This document shows, in pieces, positions 30,318 through 38,286 of a stretch of DNA of 44,127 nucleotides. Each line of letters begins with the position of its first letter. Position 1 is the first letter of the stretch. The notes below the pieces were generated by a model, which worked only from the letters and a program-made list of their open reading frames with translations, ran no database searches and had not been told where the DNA came from. The stretch is from positions 1-44,127 of the IMG/VR virus record IMGVR_UViG_3300036900_000055; one strand, given 5' to 3'. The stretch comes from a virus. Made by a program: the position numbers and the translations under genes.

Positions 30318-30989
30318 TCACCACCTTGTTTCGTCGTTGATGTCCCGCCGCCACTCGTCTAGGGCCTCCGCCACTTCCTTGTACTTCTCCGGGGGCAGGT
30401 TACGAATGCGAGCGATGTTCTCGTGTAGGTAGGCGGTACAATCCCAGCAGTCTCGGGATGTTTGCTCCTTCCCGTAGTAGGGGGGCACTAGGTCCTTACA
30501 CCGCGAGTTGACGAACTCCATCACCCGCTCCCGGGACCAGTCCTGAATGGGAAACCTATAGGTGATCCCGTTCTCTACGTAACCGTCATTGATCGGGCCC
30601 TTGAGGGCGTCCTCCCCCCGCTGGCCACGGTAGACGGTGGTAGCCCCTAGTTGGCGAGTAGCGACCTCCATGGGGTACCACAGGGACCGATTGCAACACT
30701 CGAAATAGGGCTGGTACTTGATGGGGTTCAAGCCGAAGATATGGCCGATAGTCGTGAACTTTACGGGGACCACATCTACAGGCCGACCGTACATTTCTAA
30801 GTGGCGATCCCGGTAGCATTCCTTGAAGATCAGGTGAGGGTGGTACGCTGCGACCTTCTTGAGGTACGCCTCCCGCTCGGGGTAGGCCCCATCGGTGGAG
30901 GCAGTAAGCACTACTAGACCCGGCGTGTTCTTGAGAAGCTCAAGACAAGCCAGTGAGTCCACGCCGCCGGAGAATTGTAGGACTTCCAT
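30318..30989 (-). CDS. PAPS-reductase-family PP-loop ATP pyrophosphatase-like protein, 223 aa
   Basis: The PP-loop SGGVDS is at residues 7-12, and the general adenylation fold follows (VVLTASTDGAYPERE, then YRGQRGEDALKGP near 120). The C-terminus has RDCWDCTAYLHENI, two Cys that could serve in sulfur transfer or metal binding. Such proteins are usually annotated as phosphoadenosine phosphosulfate reductases, but the chemistry of phage members is unknown. It sits inside the ejection-protein genes, and the start overlaps the upstream stop, so it is co-expressed late. Confidence 0.8.
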   Translation of the reverse strand: MEVLQFSGGVDSLACLELLKNTPGLVVLTASTDGAYPEREAYLKKVAAYHPHLIFKECYRDRHLEMYGRPVDVVPVKFTTIGHIFGLNPIKYQPYFECCNRSLWYPMEVATRQLGATTVYRGQRGEDALKGPINDGYVENGITYRFPIQDWSRERVMEFVNSRCKDLVPPYYGKEQTSRDCWDCTAYLHENIARIRNLPPEKYKEVAEALDEWRRDINDETRW

Positions 30990-31978
30990 CAGAAGGCTAC
31001 CGCCGCTGCGCCCGCTAGGCCGACGATCCCCGAGGTTACGCCCGCCTTACCGGCGTTGGCCGCGTTAGTCGCCCCCACCTGAGCCCCGTACATGTCCTTG
31101 GCCGCGCCGGTATAGTCCGTGCCCTTCGCTCCGGTGGCGCTGGCGAAGTTGCCGAACTGGGGATTGCTATATGATTGCATCTGCATCAGTTGCTGAAGCT
31201 CGTTCAGGGGCTGCTGACGCATAGTGATGGCTTCCTGTAGCTGTTGCTCCCGGGTAGCGGCGTCCATACCGATGTCGGTAGCCTGCTCCCCGAATTGCTG
31301 ACCGCGGAGGGCCAAGGCAAACTTCTCGGCGTCACTCTTCTGACCGAAGTTCTGAGCATTCTGACCTGAAGCCCTAGCGAATTGGTTCCCGTACTCCTGT
31401 TGACCGGCTAGGAGGGACTTGAGTTGCGCATCCGTATCCGCTTGATTTTGCCGCAGCATAGCCCGTTGCCACGCAGGGGAGTCCTCAGTAAGCCCCTGGC
31501 TGGCGAGCCTTTGAAGCTCGGAGTTAGTAGCCATCTCACGCTGTGGACGAAGGAGTCCATACGTCGCATCTTGTATCTCCTTGGAGTTACCCATGGGATC
31601 CATGTTGAATAGGCCCGCCCCAGAGCGTAACCCCTCCGCATCGACTCCCTGGAGCTTCGACATGTCGAAGTCGCCGTACCCGCGCATACCCTCCGTAGTC
31701 AGGGGGTTCTTCAGAGCCTCCCCTACCTGACCCGCCGAGCCCTCACGCAGAGCGTTCTGCTCCGCCAGCACCTTTTGGCCGGACTCCCCAAGAGATTGCG
31801 TCTGAGTCCACGCCCCGGAGGGGTCCTGCGACCATGTAGAGGTGTTGCCGTATACGTCCGTCTGGTTGGGACGGTTAGCCAAGGTTTCGGCTGCGGCTGC
31901 TTCCTTTTGCGAGGCGGCTGTTTTCTCCGCAAGCGCGGTGTAGTCAGGCGCTGGCGGCGGCTTCGACTTCTTGCCCAT
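30989..31978 (-). CDS. Putative DNA-ejection / internal virion protein A, 329 aa
   Basis: Begins MGKKSKPPPAPDYTALAEKT. The body is helical and rich in Ala, Gln and Asn (QQEYGNQFARASGQNAQNFG), and the C-terminus is hydrophobic and Gly/Ala rich (VGLAGAAAVAF), suited to membrane insertion. The arrangement equals the first ejection protein of P22-like and BcepC6B-like phages. AGGAG lies upstream, and it overlaps the acetyltransferase end by 35 bp. Confidence 0.75.
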   Translation of the reverse strand: MGKKSKPPPAPDYTALAEKTAASQKEAAAAETLANRPNQTDVYGNTSTWSQDPSGAWTQTQSLGESGQKVLAEQNALREGSAGQVGEALKNPLTTEGMRGYGDFDMSKLQGVDAEGLRSGAGLFNMDPMGNSKEIQDATYGLLRPQREMATNSELQRLASQGLTEDSPAWQRAMLRQNQADTDAQLKSLLAGQQEYGNQFARASGQNAQNFGQKSDAEKFALALRGQQFGEQATDIGMDAATREQQLQEAITMRQQPLNELQQLMQMQSYSNPQFGNFASATGAKGTDYTGAAKDMYGAQVGATNAANAGKAGVTSGIVGLAGAAAVAF

Positions 31979-32384
31979 GGCGTCTCCTGTTTAGGTAACG
32001 GCACTCCCTGCGTCGCATAGCCATGATGACTAGCGACCCGTCAGGGTGGGCACCTACTATCTCCGTAATTGTCTTAAAGCCAATATGATGATTGAACCGT
32101 ATAGCTTGGCTGTTACCCGAAGGCACCAGACCAAGAACCATATTAACCTTACACACGTCAAAAGGATAATGGAACACAGCATGGAGCATTTCCTTGGTGA
32201 GCCAATTGCCCTCCCCAGCTGAATGCATCATTATACTGGCGCCGTTGAAATTGTCGTACCCCACCACCCCCATTAGCTTCCCGTTCAGGAAGTTCCCGAT
32301 ACACCGCAGGTTAGGGGTGGGGACAAGTCCGATCCGCTCCTGGAGCCAATGGGACAACATTAGTTGGTTCTCGGTTACTATCAT
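31944..32384 (-). CDS. GNAT-family N-acetyltransferase-like protein, 146 aa
   Basis: The GNAT fold can be followed: an N-terminal helix, a strand pair with GVVGYDNFNGASIMMH, and the C-terminal acetyl-CoA strand and helix, SGNSQAIRFNHHIGFKTI, where the N-x-x-A-x-R-F-x-x-x-x-GF pattern is typical. Acetyltransferases lie between tail and ejection genes in several podoviruses, with unknown substrate. One option is a virion protein; another is an amino group on modified DNA. The ATGA start overlaps the nozzle-gene stop. Confidence 0.78.
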   Translation of the reverse strand: MIVTENQLMLSHWLQERIGLVPTPNLRCIGNFLNGKLMGVVGYDNFNGASIMMHSAGEGNWLTKEMLHAVFHYPFDVCKVNMVLGLVPSGNSQAIRFNHHIGFKTITEIVGAHPDGSLVIMAMRRRECRYLNRRRHGQEVEAAASA

Positions 32385-33970
32385 AGCAACCCCTGACCGG
32401 GCAGGATAGAGTAGTCCGTTGACACCCACAGGACCTCGCCCTCTGTCTTCATTACCATGAGAAGAGAAGCGGCCACCCCCATACCTTCCGCTTGTATCCA
32501 TTGCTTCTGTACCGTATCTCCGCCACCCCATAGAGCGACGTTCCACTTACCTATACCCCAAATAGAGGTGCCAGTTATGGGCAAAGGCCCCGGGGCAAGA
32601 ATATCGCCTTCCTTGAAGTCGTACTTAATGGTGGAGTTGAAAGCGGCGGGGTCGCTCACTACAAAAGTAGGTCTATACATTCCCACTTGCTTCTGAGTGG
32701 CGGGCGACCCCATATAACTATATGCCTGTTGGACTACAGTTAGGATACTCACGCCCCCCGTACCGTCTACCTTAACCTTGTCAGAGTTACCCGTCCAAGC
32801 TTGGTACACCGTACCGTCGTGGCCCCCGAACATAGGGGTGGAGCCGAACATACTCCAACAAGATGCATCCATACCGGTGAACTGAGTCCAAGCCCCCGTG
32901 ATTTGGTTTGCCGCTAGCTGTACATTGCCCCCTACCGTGACGGAGGGCACATTCAATATGAATAGGTTGTCCTTAGGGTAATACTTGAGGTCCCAGCCGA
33001 ACGTCTGGCTGTAGCTAGAGACCAAGTCGGAAATCAAGAATTGAATCTTGTCCGTAGTAATGTTGCGATCTTTCTCGTTGACCTTGGTAGACGTCAGGAT
33101 CGTACTCATAGAGACTACGCCCTGTTGGGTAAGTATGAACTGATCCCCGCCCGCCTTACAGAAGCCGCGCCGCCCCGCCACTGGAGCCCCTATGTAGTAT
33201 ACGCCTGTGAGCTTCCAAGCCTGATCATCCTCAGGATCGGTACCCTCGTACACCGCAGCCTCGCCCCGGGAGGACACCGCTATGAGGTGGTCCGTTGCGC
33301 CCGATCCGTCGTCTAGTGTCCAGGTGGAGAGGAACTGGAGAAAACCCCCGCGTGAAAACAACGGACCAAAATCGTACTTCTTGAATGTACCGTAGATCGC
33401 GTTGGTAGGTAAGAACCAGCCGTTGGCCGTGTTCTTCTCTACCACCCAAAGCCTATGTTGATGAACGGTAGGGCATACAGCGTTCTTAGGACTGATTCCC
33501 GCCCAGGTATTGGCCACAATACCATCACCAAAAGTGATACGAGCGCCCCCAGCAAGGTTATAAAGTATACCGTCATCTATGCCGTTGAGAGCTATAAGAT
33601 GGCTCCCCGCCGAGTTAACCAGGTTAACCCACTCCCAAACCGAACTAGTCAACCCAGTAATGGGGGTAACTATCGCCGTGCCGGGGGAAGTAATGTCATA
33701 GACCTTATCAGCCGACCAGGCGAACAACTTCTGGACTCCGGTCGCCGCCGCCCAAGCGGCTATGGTACCTACCTCGGAGGGCATACCTGTAGCCCACTCC
33801 CGGTACCCCTTCCTCACGGTACACCCGTAGGGCTGGGGCCACCAGTTCTGCATTATGATTGCGTCGCCCTCCGGCATAGCCACAAGCGAGTCCCTAGCGT
33901 TGAGCCCCCCTACGGGGGCCGCAACGCTGGCGGGCTTGTTAGCTGCGGGTAGTGCGGCGGGTAGAAACAT
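32381..33970 (-). CDS. Tail nozzle / stabilisation-type protein, 529 aa
   Basis: A beta-rich protein with repeated propeller-like strands (VQKLFAWSADKVYDIT, HLIAVSSRGEAAVYEG, MFGGHDGTVYQAW), with the start VGGLNARDSLVAMPEGDAI. This N-terminal GGLN(A)RD...MP/L.....NWxP pattern is common to podoviral tail proteins resembling P22 gp10 and similar nozzle proteins. It follows the adaptor gene by one base, as in related phages. Confidence 0.7.
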   Translation of the reverse strand: MFLPAALPAANKPASVAAPVGGLNARDSLVAMPEGDAIIMQNWWPQPYGCTVRKGYREWATGMPSEVGTIAAWAAATGVQKLFAWSADKVYDITSPGTAIVTPITGLTSSVWEWVNLVNSAGSHLIALNGIDDGILYNLAGGARITFGDGIVANTWAGISPKNAVCPTVHQHRLWVVEKNTANGWFLPTNAIYGTFKKYDFGPLFSRGGFLQFLSTWTLDDGSGATDHLIAVSSRGEAAVYEGTDPEDDQAWKLTGVYYIGAPVAGRRGFCKAGGDQFILTQQGVVSMSTILTSTKVNEKDRNITTDKIQFLISDLVSSYSQTFGWDLKYYPKDNLFILNVPSVTVGGNVQLAANQITGAWTQFTGMDASCWSMFGSTPMFGGHDGTVYQAWTGNSDKVKVDGTGGVSILTVVQQAYSYMGSPATQKQVGMYRPTFVVSDPAAFNSTIKYDFKEGDILAPGPLPITGTSIWGIGKWNVALWGGGDTVQKQWIQAEGMGVAASLLMVMKTEGEVLWVSTDYSILPGQGLL

Positions 33971-33971
33971 A

Positions 33972-34694
33972 CTACCTACTGAACACGTTCCAAGAACCGT
34001 CAGGTACTGACCACGGTCCTAGATACTCGCTGGTGGGGCGCGGGGACAGGGAGAGAATCTTGGCCCCGGTATCCTTCCCGGTGAGGGAATTGAACACTCG
34101 GATGAAGTCTCCCTGTGGCCCCGCAGTCGGAAAGCCCTTGAGCTCATAAAACTTGAGCTTCACGAACTTGATCATCAACCAAGGATTGAAGCGAATAATG
34201 TCACCGTCTTGGGTAACCATATCGGTGAACCCCTGACCCGATTGAACCCATTTCTTGGTGACGTACTCCATGGCCATGGTTAGGCTGGGAGTCCCAGGTA
34301 CCGGCCATAGCTTAAATTTGCCGTCAGCTACCCGGAACCGCATACGGGGTAGGGCAGCGACCTTGGAGCCCTTCAACCAAGCCCACTCCTGGGGCGACTT
34401 GGGTCCTAAGAGGGGCCACCGATCCGAGCGGTCCCATTGAGTCTGATCGTGAAAGTAGGCCCAGTCATCCGGTAGGGAGTAATCCTCTTGACCCTCTACC
34501 GTATTCCAGACCCATTCCTTAGAGAATTGAGTCCAGGGGTAGAACATGACCAATTCATTCCCCGACGAGTTCAGCAGGGAGAGTAACTGAACCGATTGTA
34601 AGTCCTCTATACCCACAATCGTGGCGGGCCGGGGCAGTCCAAGCTCGCCGGCCAGTTGCTTTAGAGTATCTACAGCGGTCCAGTATTCAGCCAT
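33972..34694 (-). CDS. Head-tail adaptor / tail tubular protein, 240 aa
   Basis: The start is AEYWTAVDTLKQLAGELGL with helices, then SLLNSSGNELVMFYPWTQF and TVEGQEDYSLPDDWAYFHD, segments that recur in podoviral adaptor (tail tubular protein A-like, P22 gp4-like) proteins. It would bind below the portal and receive the nozzle protein, encoded next. A typical size for the family is 200-250 residues. Confidence 0.75.
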   Translation of the reverse strand: MAEYWTAVDTLKQLAGELGLPRPATIVGIEDLQSVQLLSLLNSSGNELVMFYPWTQFSKEWVWNTVEGQEDYSLPDDWAYFHDQTQWDRSDRWPLLGPKSPQEWAWLKGSKVAALPRMRFRVADGKFKLWPVPGTPSLTMAMEYVTKKWVQSGQGFTDMVTQDGDIIRFNPWLMIKFVKLKFYELKGFPTAGPQGDFIRVFNSLTGKDTGAKILSLSPRPTSEYLGPWSVPDGSWNVFSR

Positions 34695-34697
34695 GGG

Positions 34698-35297
34698 TTA
34701 CCCCTTGCCAGGTGTCTTCTGAGCGGCCTTCTCGGCTTGGTCTTGCTTCCGAGCGGCTTGCATCGCGTTAACCATCTCACGGAGCTCACCGATCTCCTCA
34801 TCACGCTTCTTGAGCTCCTCTTGCATCTTGAGCATGGGAGCTTCGGCCTTGGAGGCCTCCAGATAGGCAGCGGCACGCTGCTTGATAGCGTGGTGGCCCA
34901 TGAACTTCTGGGAGATTGCGTCGGACATACCGACCAGCTGCTCAACGGTGTGGCATCCGACCGCGTTGAACTCGGCAATCTGGCCGACGCCGAGCCAAGG
35001 TAATTGGTTCAGCGGGGTACCGCTCATCTCTTGGGAGCGGCCAGCCTTATACCGAGCCCACTGTACGGGGAACCGTTGCTGGTAGTGCTCGTTGGCGTCC
35101 CCCACGAAGCTGTCACGGGAGCCGGGGGTGATGATCTTGATCAGGTCAATCTCGTCGAAGATGGGACGACCTGCTTCGATTGACTTGGCTTCGTTCTTGA
35201 CTACATCCTTGTAGAAAATGACAAGCAGCTTCTTGTCCGCTTCGGACTGCTGGTTGTCTTCAAAATTCATTGCGAAGTCGAGGGTATCGGTGGACAT
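34698..35297 (-). CDS. Conserved structural-operon protein with C-terminal coiled coil, 199 aa
   Basis: Residues 85-130 (LGVGQIAEFNAVGCHTVEQL and KFMGHHAIKQRAAAYLEA) form a helical-hairpin-like region common in phage proteins of this location; 145-190 is a coiled coil (MQEELKKRDEEIGELREMV). I start at ATG 35297, with a ribosome site overlapping the intergenic sequence; an open frame extends to 35426 but would overlap the preceding gene. It may be a head-completion or scaffold-like protein; the role is not known. Confidence 0.72.
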   Translation of the reverse strand: MSTDTLDFAMNFEDNQQSEADKKLLVIFYKDVVKNEAKSIEAGRPIFDEIDLIKIITPGSRDSFVGDANEHYQQRFPVQWARYKAGRSQEMSGTPLNQLPWLGVGQIAEFNAVGCHTVEQLVGMSDAISQKFMGHHAIKQRAAAYLEASKAEAPMLKMQEELKKRDEEIGELREMVNAMQAARKQDQAEKAAQKTPGKG

Positions 35298-35310
35298 TTC
35301 TGTTCCTGGG

Positions 35311-35880
35311 TTAAATGCCGATGGTTGGCACGTATTCAAAGATGAACCGGACATTAGCCAGTTCGACGTTATCGGCGCCACCCGTAACCTTGATGGCGCG
35401 AATATCATAAACGTGATCCAGCGCATCCTCAGCCGATGAGGAAATACTGAAGGCTACCTGGACCACATTACCTAAACCTTGTCCGCTAACCGTTCCGCCG
35501 CCGGGAATGTCCACCCCGTCACGGAACAGAGAGAACACCACCTCGTCGCCCGTAGGGGCCGACACGTCCGCGTAGAACGACACCCGATTCACCGTCGAGG
35601 GGAGCCCACGAGCCAGTCTCGTAACCGTACCAGATGCAGGTACACAAGTATAAGTGTCCGTTTCAGCCAGGAGCGTATCATAGGTGACCACCTGTGGGGT
35701 AATACCGAGGGCCACCAGAGTCAGTGAGTCTACTGACATAATGCCGTAGCCGGGGGCGAACGTGTCTATGACGTCCTTGAACATATCCCTGACCTCTACC
35801 GGGGTAATCAACCCGGTAGTATTGTCGGGAAACTTGGTGCCGACTTCTGCTCTGAGGTCTATGATGGTACGGTAGGGCAT
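35311..35880 (-). CDS. Virion protein, hypothetical, 189 aa
   Basis: The start at 35880 (MPYRTIIDLRAEVGTKF) is chosen because the open upstream part overlaps the preceding gene. The first 45 residues are helical and contain PVEVRDMFKDVIDTF, like the short N-terminal module of phage minor structural proteins. The rest is beta-rich and may form a fibre-like or decoration domain (YTCVPASGTVTRL, FSLFRDGVDIPGGG). No enzyme motif. Confidence 0.72.
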   Translation of the reverse strand: MPYRTIIDLRAEVGTKFPDNTTGLITPVEVRDMFKDVIDTFAPGYGIMSVDSLTLVALGITPQVVTYDTLLAETDTYTCVPASGTVTRLARGLPSTVNRVSFYADVSAPTGDEVVFSLFRDGVDIPGGGTVSGQGLGNVVQVAFSISSSAEDALDHVYDIRAIKVTGGADNVELANVRFIFEYVPTIGI

Positions 35881-35887
35881 ATAGACC

Positions 35888-36262
35888 TCAATCAAAGGCT
35901 GCGGAAAGGGCGCTGCTGAAGGCCCGCGTATCCGGGGGCGGGGTACCGCCCAGAGTAATACAAATCTGGCCGTTCGCGTCCATAGGGAGGCCGTACAGCC
36001 AAAACATAGGAACACCCCCGGTGGAGGCTCTTACACGCCCCGTAGGGCTCACAAACCCCGGCTCGGGGTTCACTGCTTGTTCGTAGGTGACTCGGCCCTC
36101 GGGTCCATACCCTAGACCGTTCACGAAATACACACCATCTACGTCAACGACGCAAAGCAGCCCGTCCTTGGTGGGGGTACCCCCGTTGAACTCCGTGGGC
36201 TCGTCTAAGGTACACCTCAGACGGCCCTCGGAATCCGTTAGGATGAGCTGATGGTTCAGCAT
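35888..36262 (-). CDS. Hypothetical virion-operon protein, 124 aa
   Basis: Beta-rich with several Gly-Gly and Pro turns (TDSEGRLRCTLDEPTEFNG, then GVYFVNGLGYGPEGR). No signal peptide or membrane helix. Located between capsid accessory genes and the tail adaptor, it is probably a minor head protein. Not recognised. Confidence 0.7.
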   Translation of the reverse strand: MLNHQLILTDSEGRLRCTLDEPTEFNGGTPTKDGLLCVVDVDGVYFVNGLGYGPEGRVTYEQAVNPEPGFVSPTGRVRASTGGVPMFWLYGLPMDANGQICITLGGTPPPDTRAFSSALSAAFD

Positions 36263-36263
36263 G

Positions 36264-36659
36264 TTACAGCTGGAACGTCCAGAAGAACGAGCCTACCGGA
36301 ATGACCGACGCTGCCGGCAGAAACGTCTTGTAGAGCCCCGTACCGGACGCAGCTACGGCGGTGCCTCCGGTGACGGTCACTCGGCCGTCCGCAGGAACCG
36401 TGATAGCGGCTGCGCCAGAGGTAGTCCACTGAGCGTTCTTGCCGGCGGCGGCACCCGAATCCGAGGGGGCCAAAAACCCTGGGTCCTCACCGAGCCAATT
36501 GTAGTTCCAGACCGTGGTGCCTTGGACGCCGGAGTAGGGTCCAAGTGATCCAGGACCTGGAGCATCCGTGTCCTGGACGTAGGTGCCGATCTGCGGAATC
36601 TTGTCGGTAGCGGGTGTGGCACTACCGATTTGGGCCGCTGCGTTACCTTGGCTCATCAT
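36264..36659 (-). CDS. Hypothetical virion protein, possibly decoration-like, 131 aa
   Basis: Two Met codons start the frame. Residues 1-70 are Gly, Ser and Pro rich; 70-131 is a beta-rich Ala, Thr and Val segment (AAITVPADGRVTVTGGTAVA) ending in FFWTFQL. This composition fits a small surface or fibre-type protein. It overlaps the previous gene by a few bases (ATGATG). Confidence 0.7.
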   Translation of the reverse strand: MMSQGNAAAQIGSATPATDKIPQIGTYVQDTDAPGPGSLGPYSGVQGTTVWNYNWLGEDPGFLAPSDSGAAAGKNAQWTTSGAAAITVPADGRVTVTGGTAVAASGTGLYKTFLPAASVIPVGSFFWTFQL

Positions 36660-36901
36660 AGCTCCTTTGCGTCGGCGTCCTCGACCAAGTCGAGAGTAGC
36701 CTTGATTTCAGGCAGGTCGCCAAGTGGGGGAGGAGGAGGGTCTCCCACTTGTTCCCCGAGGGCCTTGAAGAACTCCGCTTGCTGTAGGGGCCCGAAGGCC
36801 CCGTGGTCAAACAGGTACTTCGCGTCCCACACGAGTTTGGATACCACTTCGGGATCCATGAGAGGGGTCGCCTCGACCCCCTTGTTCTTACTTGGGCTCA
36901 T
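36656..36901 (-). CDS. Small virion-operon protein, 81 aa
   Basis: Starts MSPSKNKGVEATPLMDPEVV and is acidic and helical with a PPPPPLGDLPE turn near 60. It overlaps the upstream gene by 14 bp and the downstream start, so the set is translationally coupled. Unknown role; located right after the capsid genes. Confidence 0.7.
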   Translation of the reverse strand: MSPSKNKGVEATPLMDPEVVSKLVWDAKYLFDHGAFGPLQQAEFFKALGEQVGDPPPPPLGDLPEIKATLDLVEDADAKEL

Positions 36902-37085
36902 TTGCCTTCTCCTTCGCAGGCTTGGCCTCGGGATGCGCTCCATCCAGGAAGCGATCCAAGACAGCGAAGAAGTCACCCAGGACGATAAGCCCTGCGCGAT
37001 ACTTCTGGCGCAAGTCCCAAAGGGACTCGGGGGTTGCGGGCACGACCCTTACCACGGTCGTCGTTTGATGCACTACGGTGGTCAT
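36888..37085 (-). CDS. Small virion-operon protein, 65 aa
   Basis: MTTVVHQTTTVVRVVPATPE is a short beta-like N-terminus, followed by a helix (LWDLRQKYRAGLIVLGDFF) and a Lys and Glu tail. It follows the major capsid gene by ten bases and overlaps the next gene by 14. Not recognised; possibly a capsid accessory. Confidence 0.65.
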   Translation of the reverse strand: MTTVVHQTTTVVRVVPATPESLWDLRQKYRAGLIVLGDFFAVLDRFLDGAHPEAKPAKEKANEPK

Positions 37086-37095
37086 GGCGTGCTCC

Positions 37096-38115
37096 TCAGG
37101 TGTTGTCCATCCGGCCTTGGAACTGGAGTCCCGAGGCGGTCAGGTTGCCGGCCCAAGCCAGAATCTGCACGGCTGCGTCCTGGTTCACGCTGTAGCGCTG
37201 ACCGGGGCTCAGTGGCACCATGTTCCGCGAAGCGTGCGGACGGTAGTGAATGTACTTCGTATTCAGGAAGTACGCAGAGGTTGCGGGCACGGCAGTCGGG
37301 GCCGGACCAGCTGCGCCGGTCGAGGTCCAGTTGATCTGCATACCGCCGTCGAGGACCACATCGGCGTCCATGTACTTGACGCTGACGAAGCCCAGTTTGG
37401 CTGTCTCGGTGCCCGAGAAGCGCTGGATGGCCTGGAGGGACGCCATGTAGAAGGACCACATGTTGTTGTCGACCAGGATCAGGTCGGGACGGTCGTTGCC
37501 GCGGACCAGGCTGGACCACATACGGTTGAAGTACGTCTGGACGTTGGCCGCCGAGGCAACTGCGCCACCGGTGGTCAGCATACGGAAGTACTGATTGCGC
37601 CAGAACAGCCAGGTGTTCCGGTCAATCCCGCCGACCGTGTTGGTCGGGGTCGTGGAGACCTGCTTGAGCAGACCGTCGATCTGCTTGCCGCCAGCTGCGG
37701 AGCCGTCCGAGTACAGACCAGAGGCGATCAGGTTGGCCATCGAGGACTCGGCCACGTCCATCCGGGCGTCGAGCATGTCGATGATCTGTTCCTTGCCGGC
37801 GTTCTGGAGTTGCTCCAGGCCGCTGATCGTCACGGGGCACGCCGCCTGCTTGATCGTGTACTCGGCGGCACTCAGCACGTCCTGCGCAGCGATGGGCAGG
37901 GTTTCGTATCCGCTGTACCAACCGGCGTTGCCGTTCGATGCGAAGCTGAGCTCCTGCATGATCGTGTTACCGCCTGAGAACGTCTTGATGTTGCCGCGTT
38001 GCTTGAGTTTCGTCAGCAAGGCATTGTTGGACGTCACGTTGTCCGCGATTTGGCCAGTGCGGCTCTGGATGGTAGTGGCGATAACGTCGCTTATCGCACT
38101 GTTCGGGAAAGCCAT
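37096..38115 (-). CDS. Major capsid protein, 339 aa
   Basis: The sequence resembles major capsid proteins of BcepC6B- or P22-like podoviruses with an HK97 fold: N-arm MAFPNSAISDVIATTIQSRT, then ALLTKLKQRGNIKTFSGG, the long helix of LDARMDVAESSMANLIASGL, and C-terminal VKYMDADVVLDG with FLNTKYIHYRPH. It directly follows the scaffold gene in the usual order, and has a strong AGGAG site, fitting a highly expressed protein. Confidence 0.88.
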   Translation of the reverse strand: MAFPNSAISDVIATTIQSRTGQIADNVTSNNALLTKLKQRGNIKTFSGGNTIMQELSFASNGNAGWYSGYETLPIAAQDVLSAAEYTIKQAACPVTISGLEQLQNAGKEQIIDMLDARMDVAESSMANLIASGLYSDGSAAGGKQIDGLLKQVSTTPTNTVGGIDRNTWLFWRNQYFRMLTTGGAVASAANVQTYFNRMWSSLVRGNDRPDLILVDNNMWSFYMASLQAIQRFSGTETAKLGFVSVKYMDADVVLDGGMQINWTSTGAAGPAPTAVPATSAYFLNTKYIHYRPHASRNMVPLSPGQRYSVNQDAAVQILAWAGNLTASGLQFQGRMDNT

Positions 38116-38285
38116 TGCAAGCTCCTAGAAAGAATTGAAGCCGATTCAGGCGGCGGCTCGGGGGGAGCCACTACCCTTGACGGCCCCGGTGGTTGATAGA
38201 CCTGAGGCTCGATCTGCTCCAATGGCTCTCGACGTAACGGGAAGTGAACCGCTCCGAGGATGCGACGAGTGAAGTTTGTTAACAT
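38091..38285 (-). CDS. Small Pro-rich protein between scaffold and capsid, 64 aa
   Basis: Starts MLTNFTRRILGAVHFPLRRE and continues with a Pro-rich middle (PPGPSRVVAPPEPPPES). The frame ends 25 bp inside the capsid gene and starts two bases after the scaffold stop, with a GGAAGATGAG ribosome-like site. Tight packing supports a real gene, but sequence alone is weak. Confidence 0.5.
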   Translation of the reverse strand: MLTNFTRRILGAVHFPLRREPLEQIEPQVYQPPGPSRVVAPPEPPPESASILSRSLQWLSRTVR

Positions 38286-38286
38286 C

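Noticed and set aside
37078-37977. Rightward open frame of 299 codons
   Set aside because: Lies on the opposite strand of the major capsid gene, whose identity is clear; it has no start signal.
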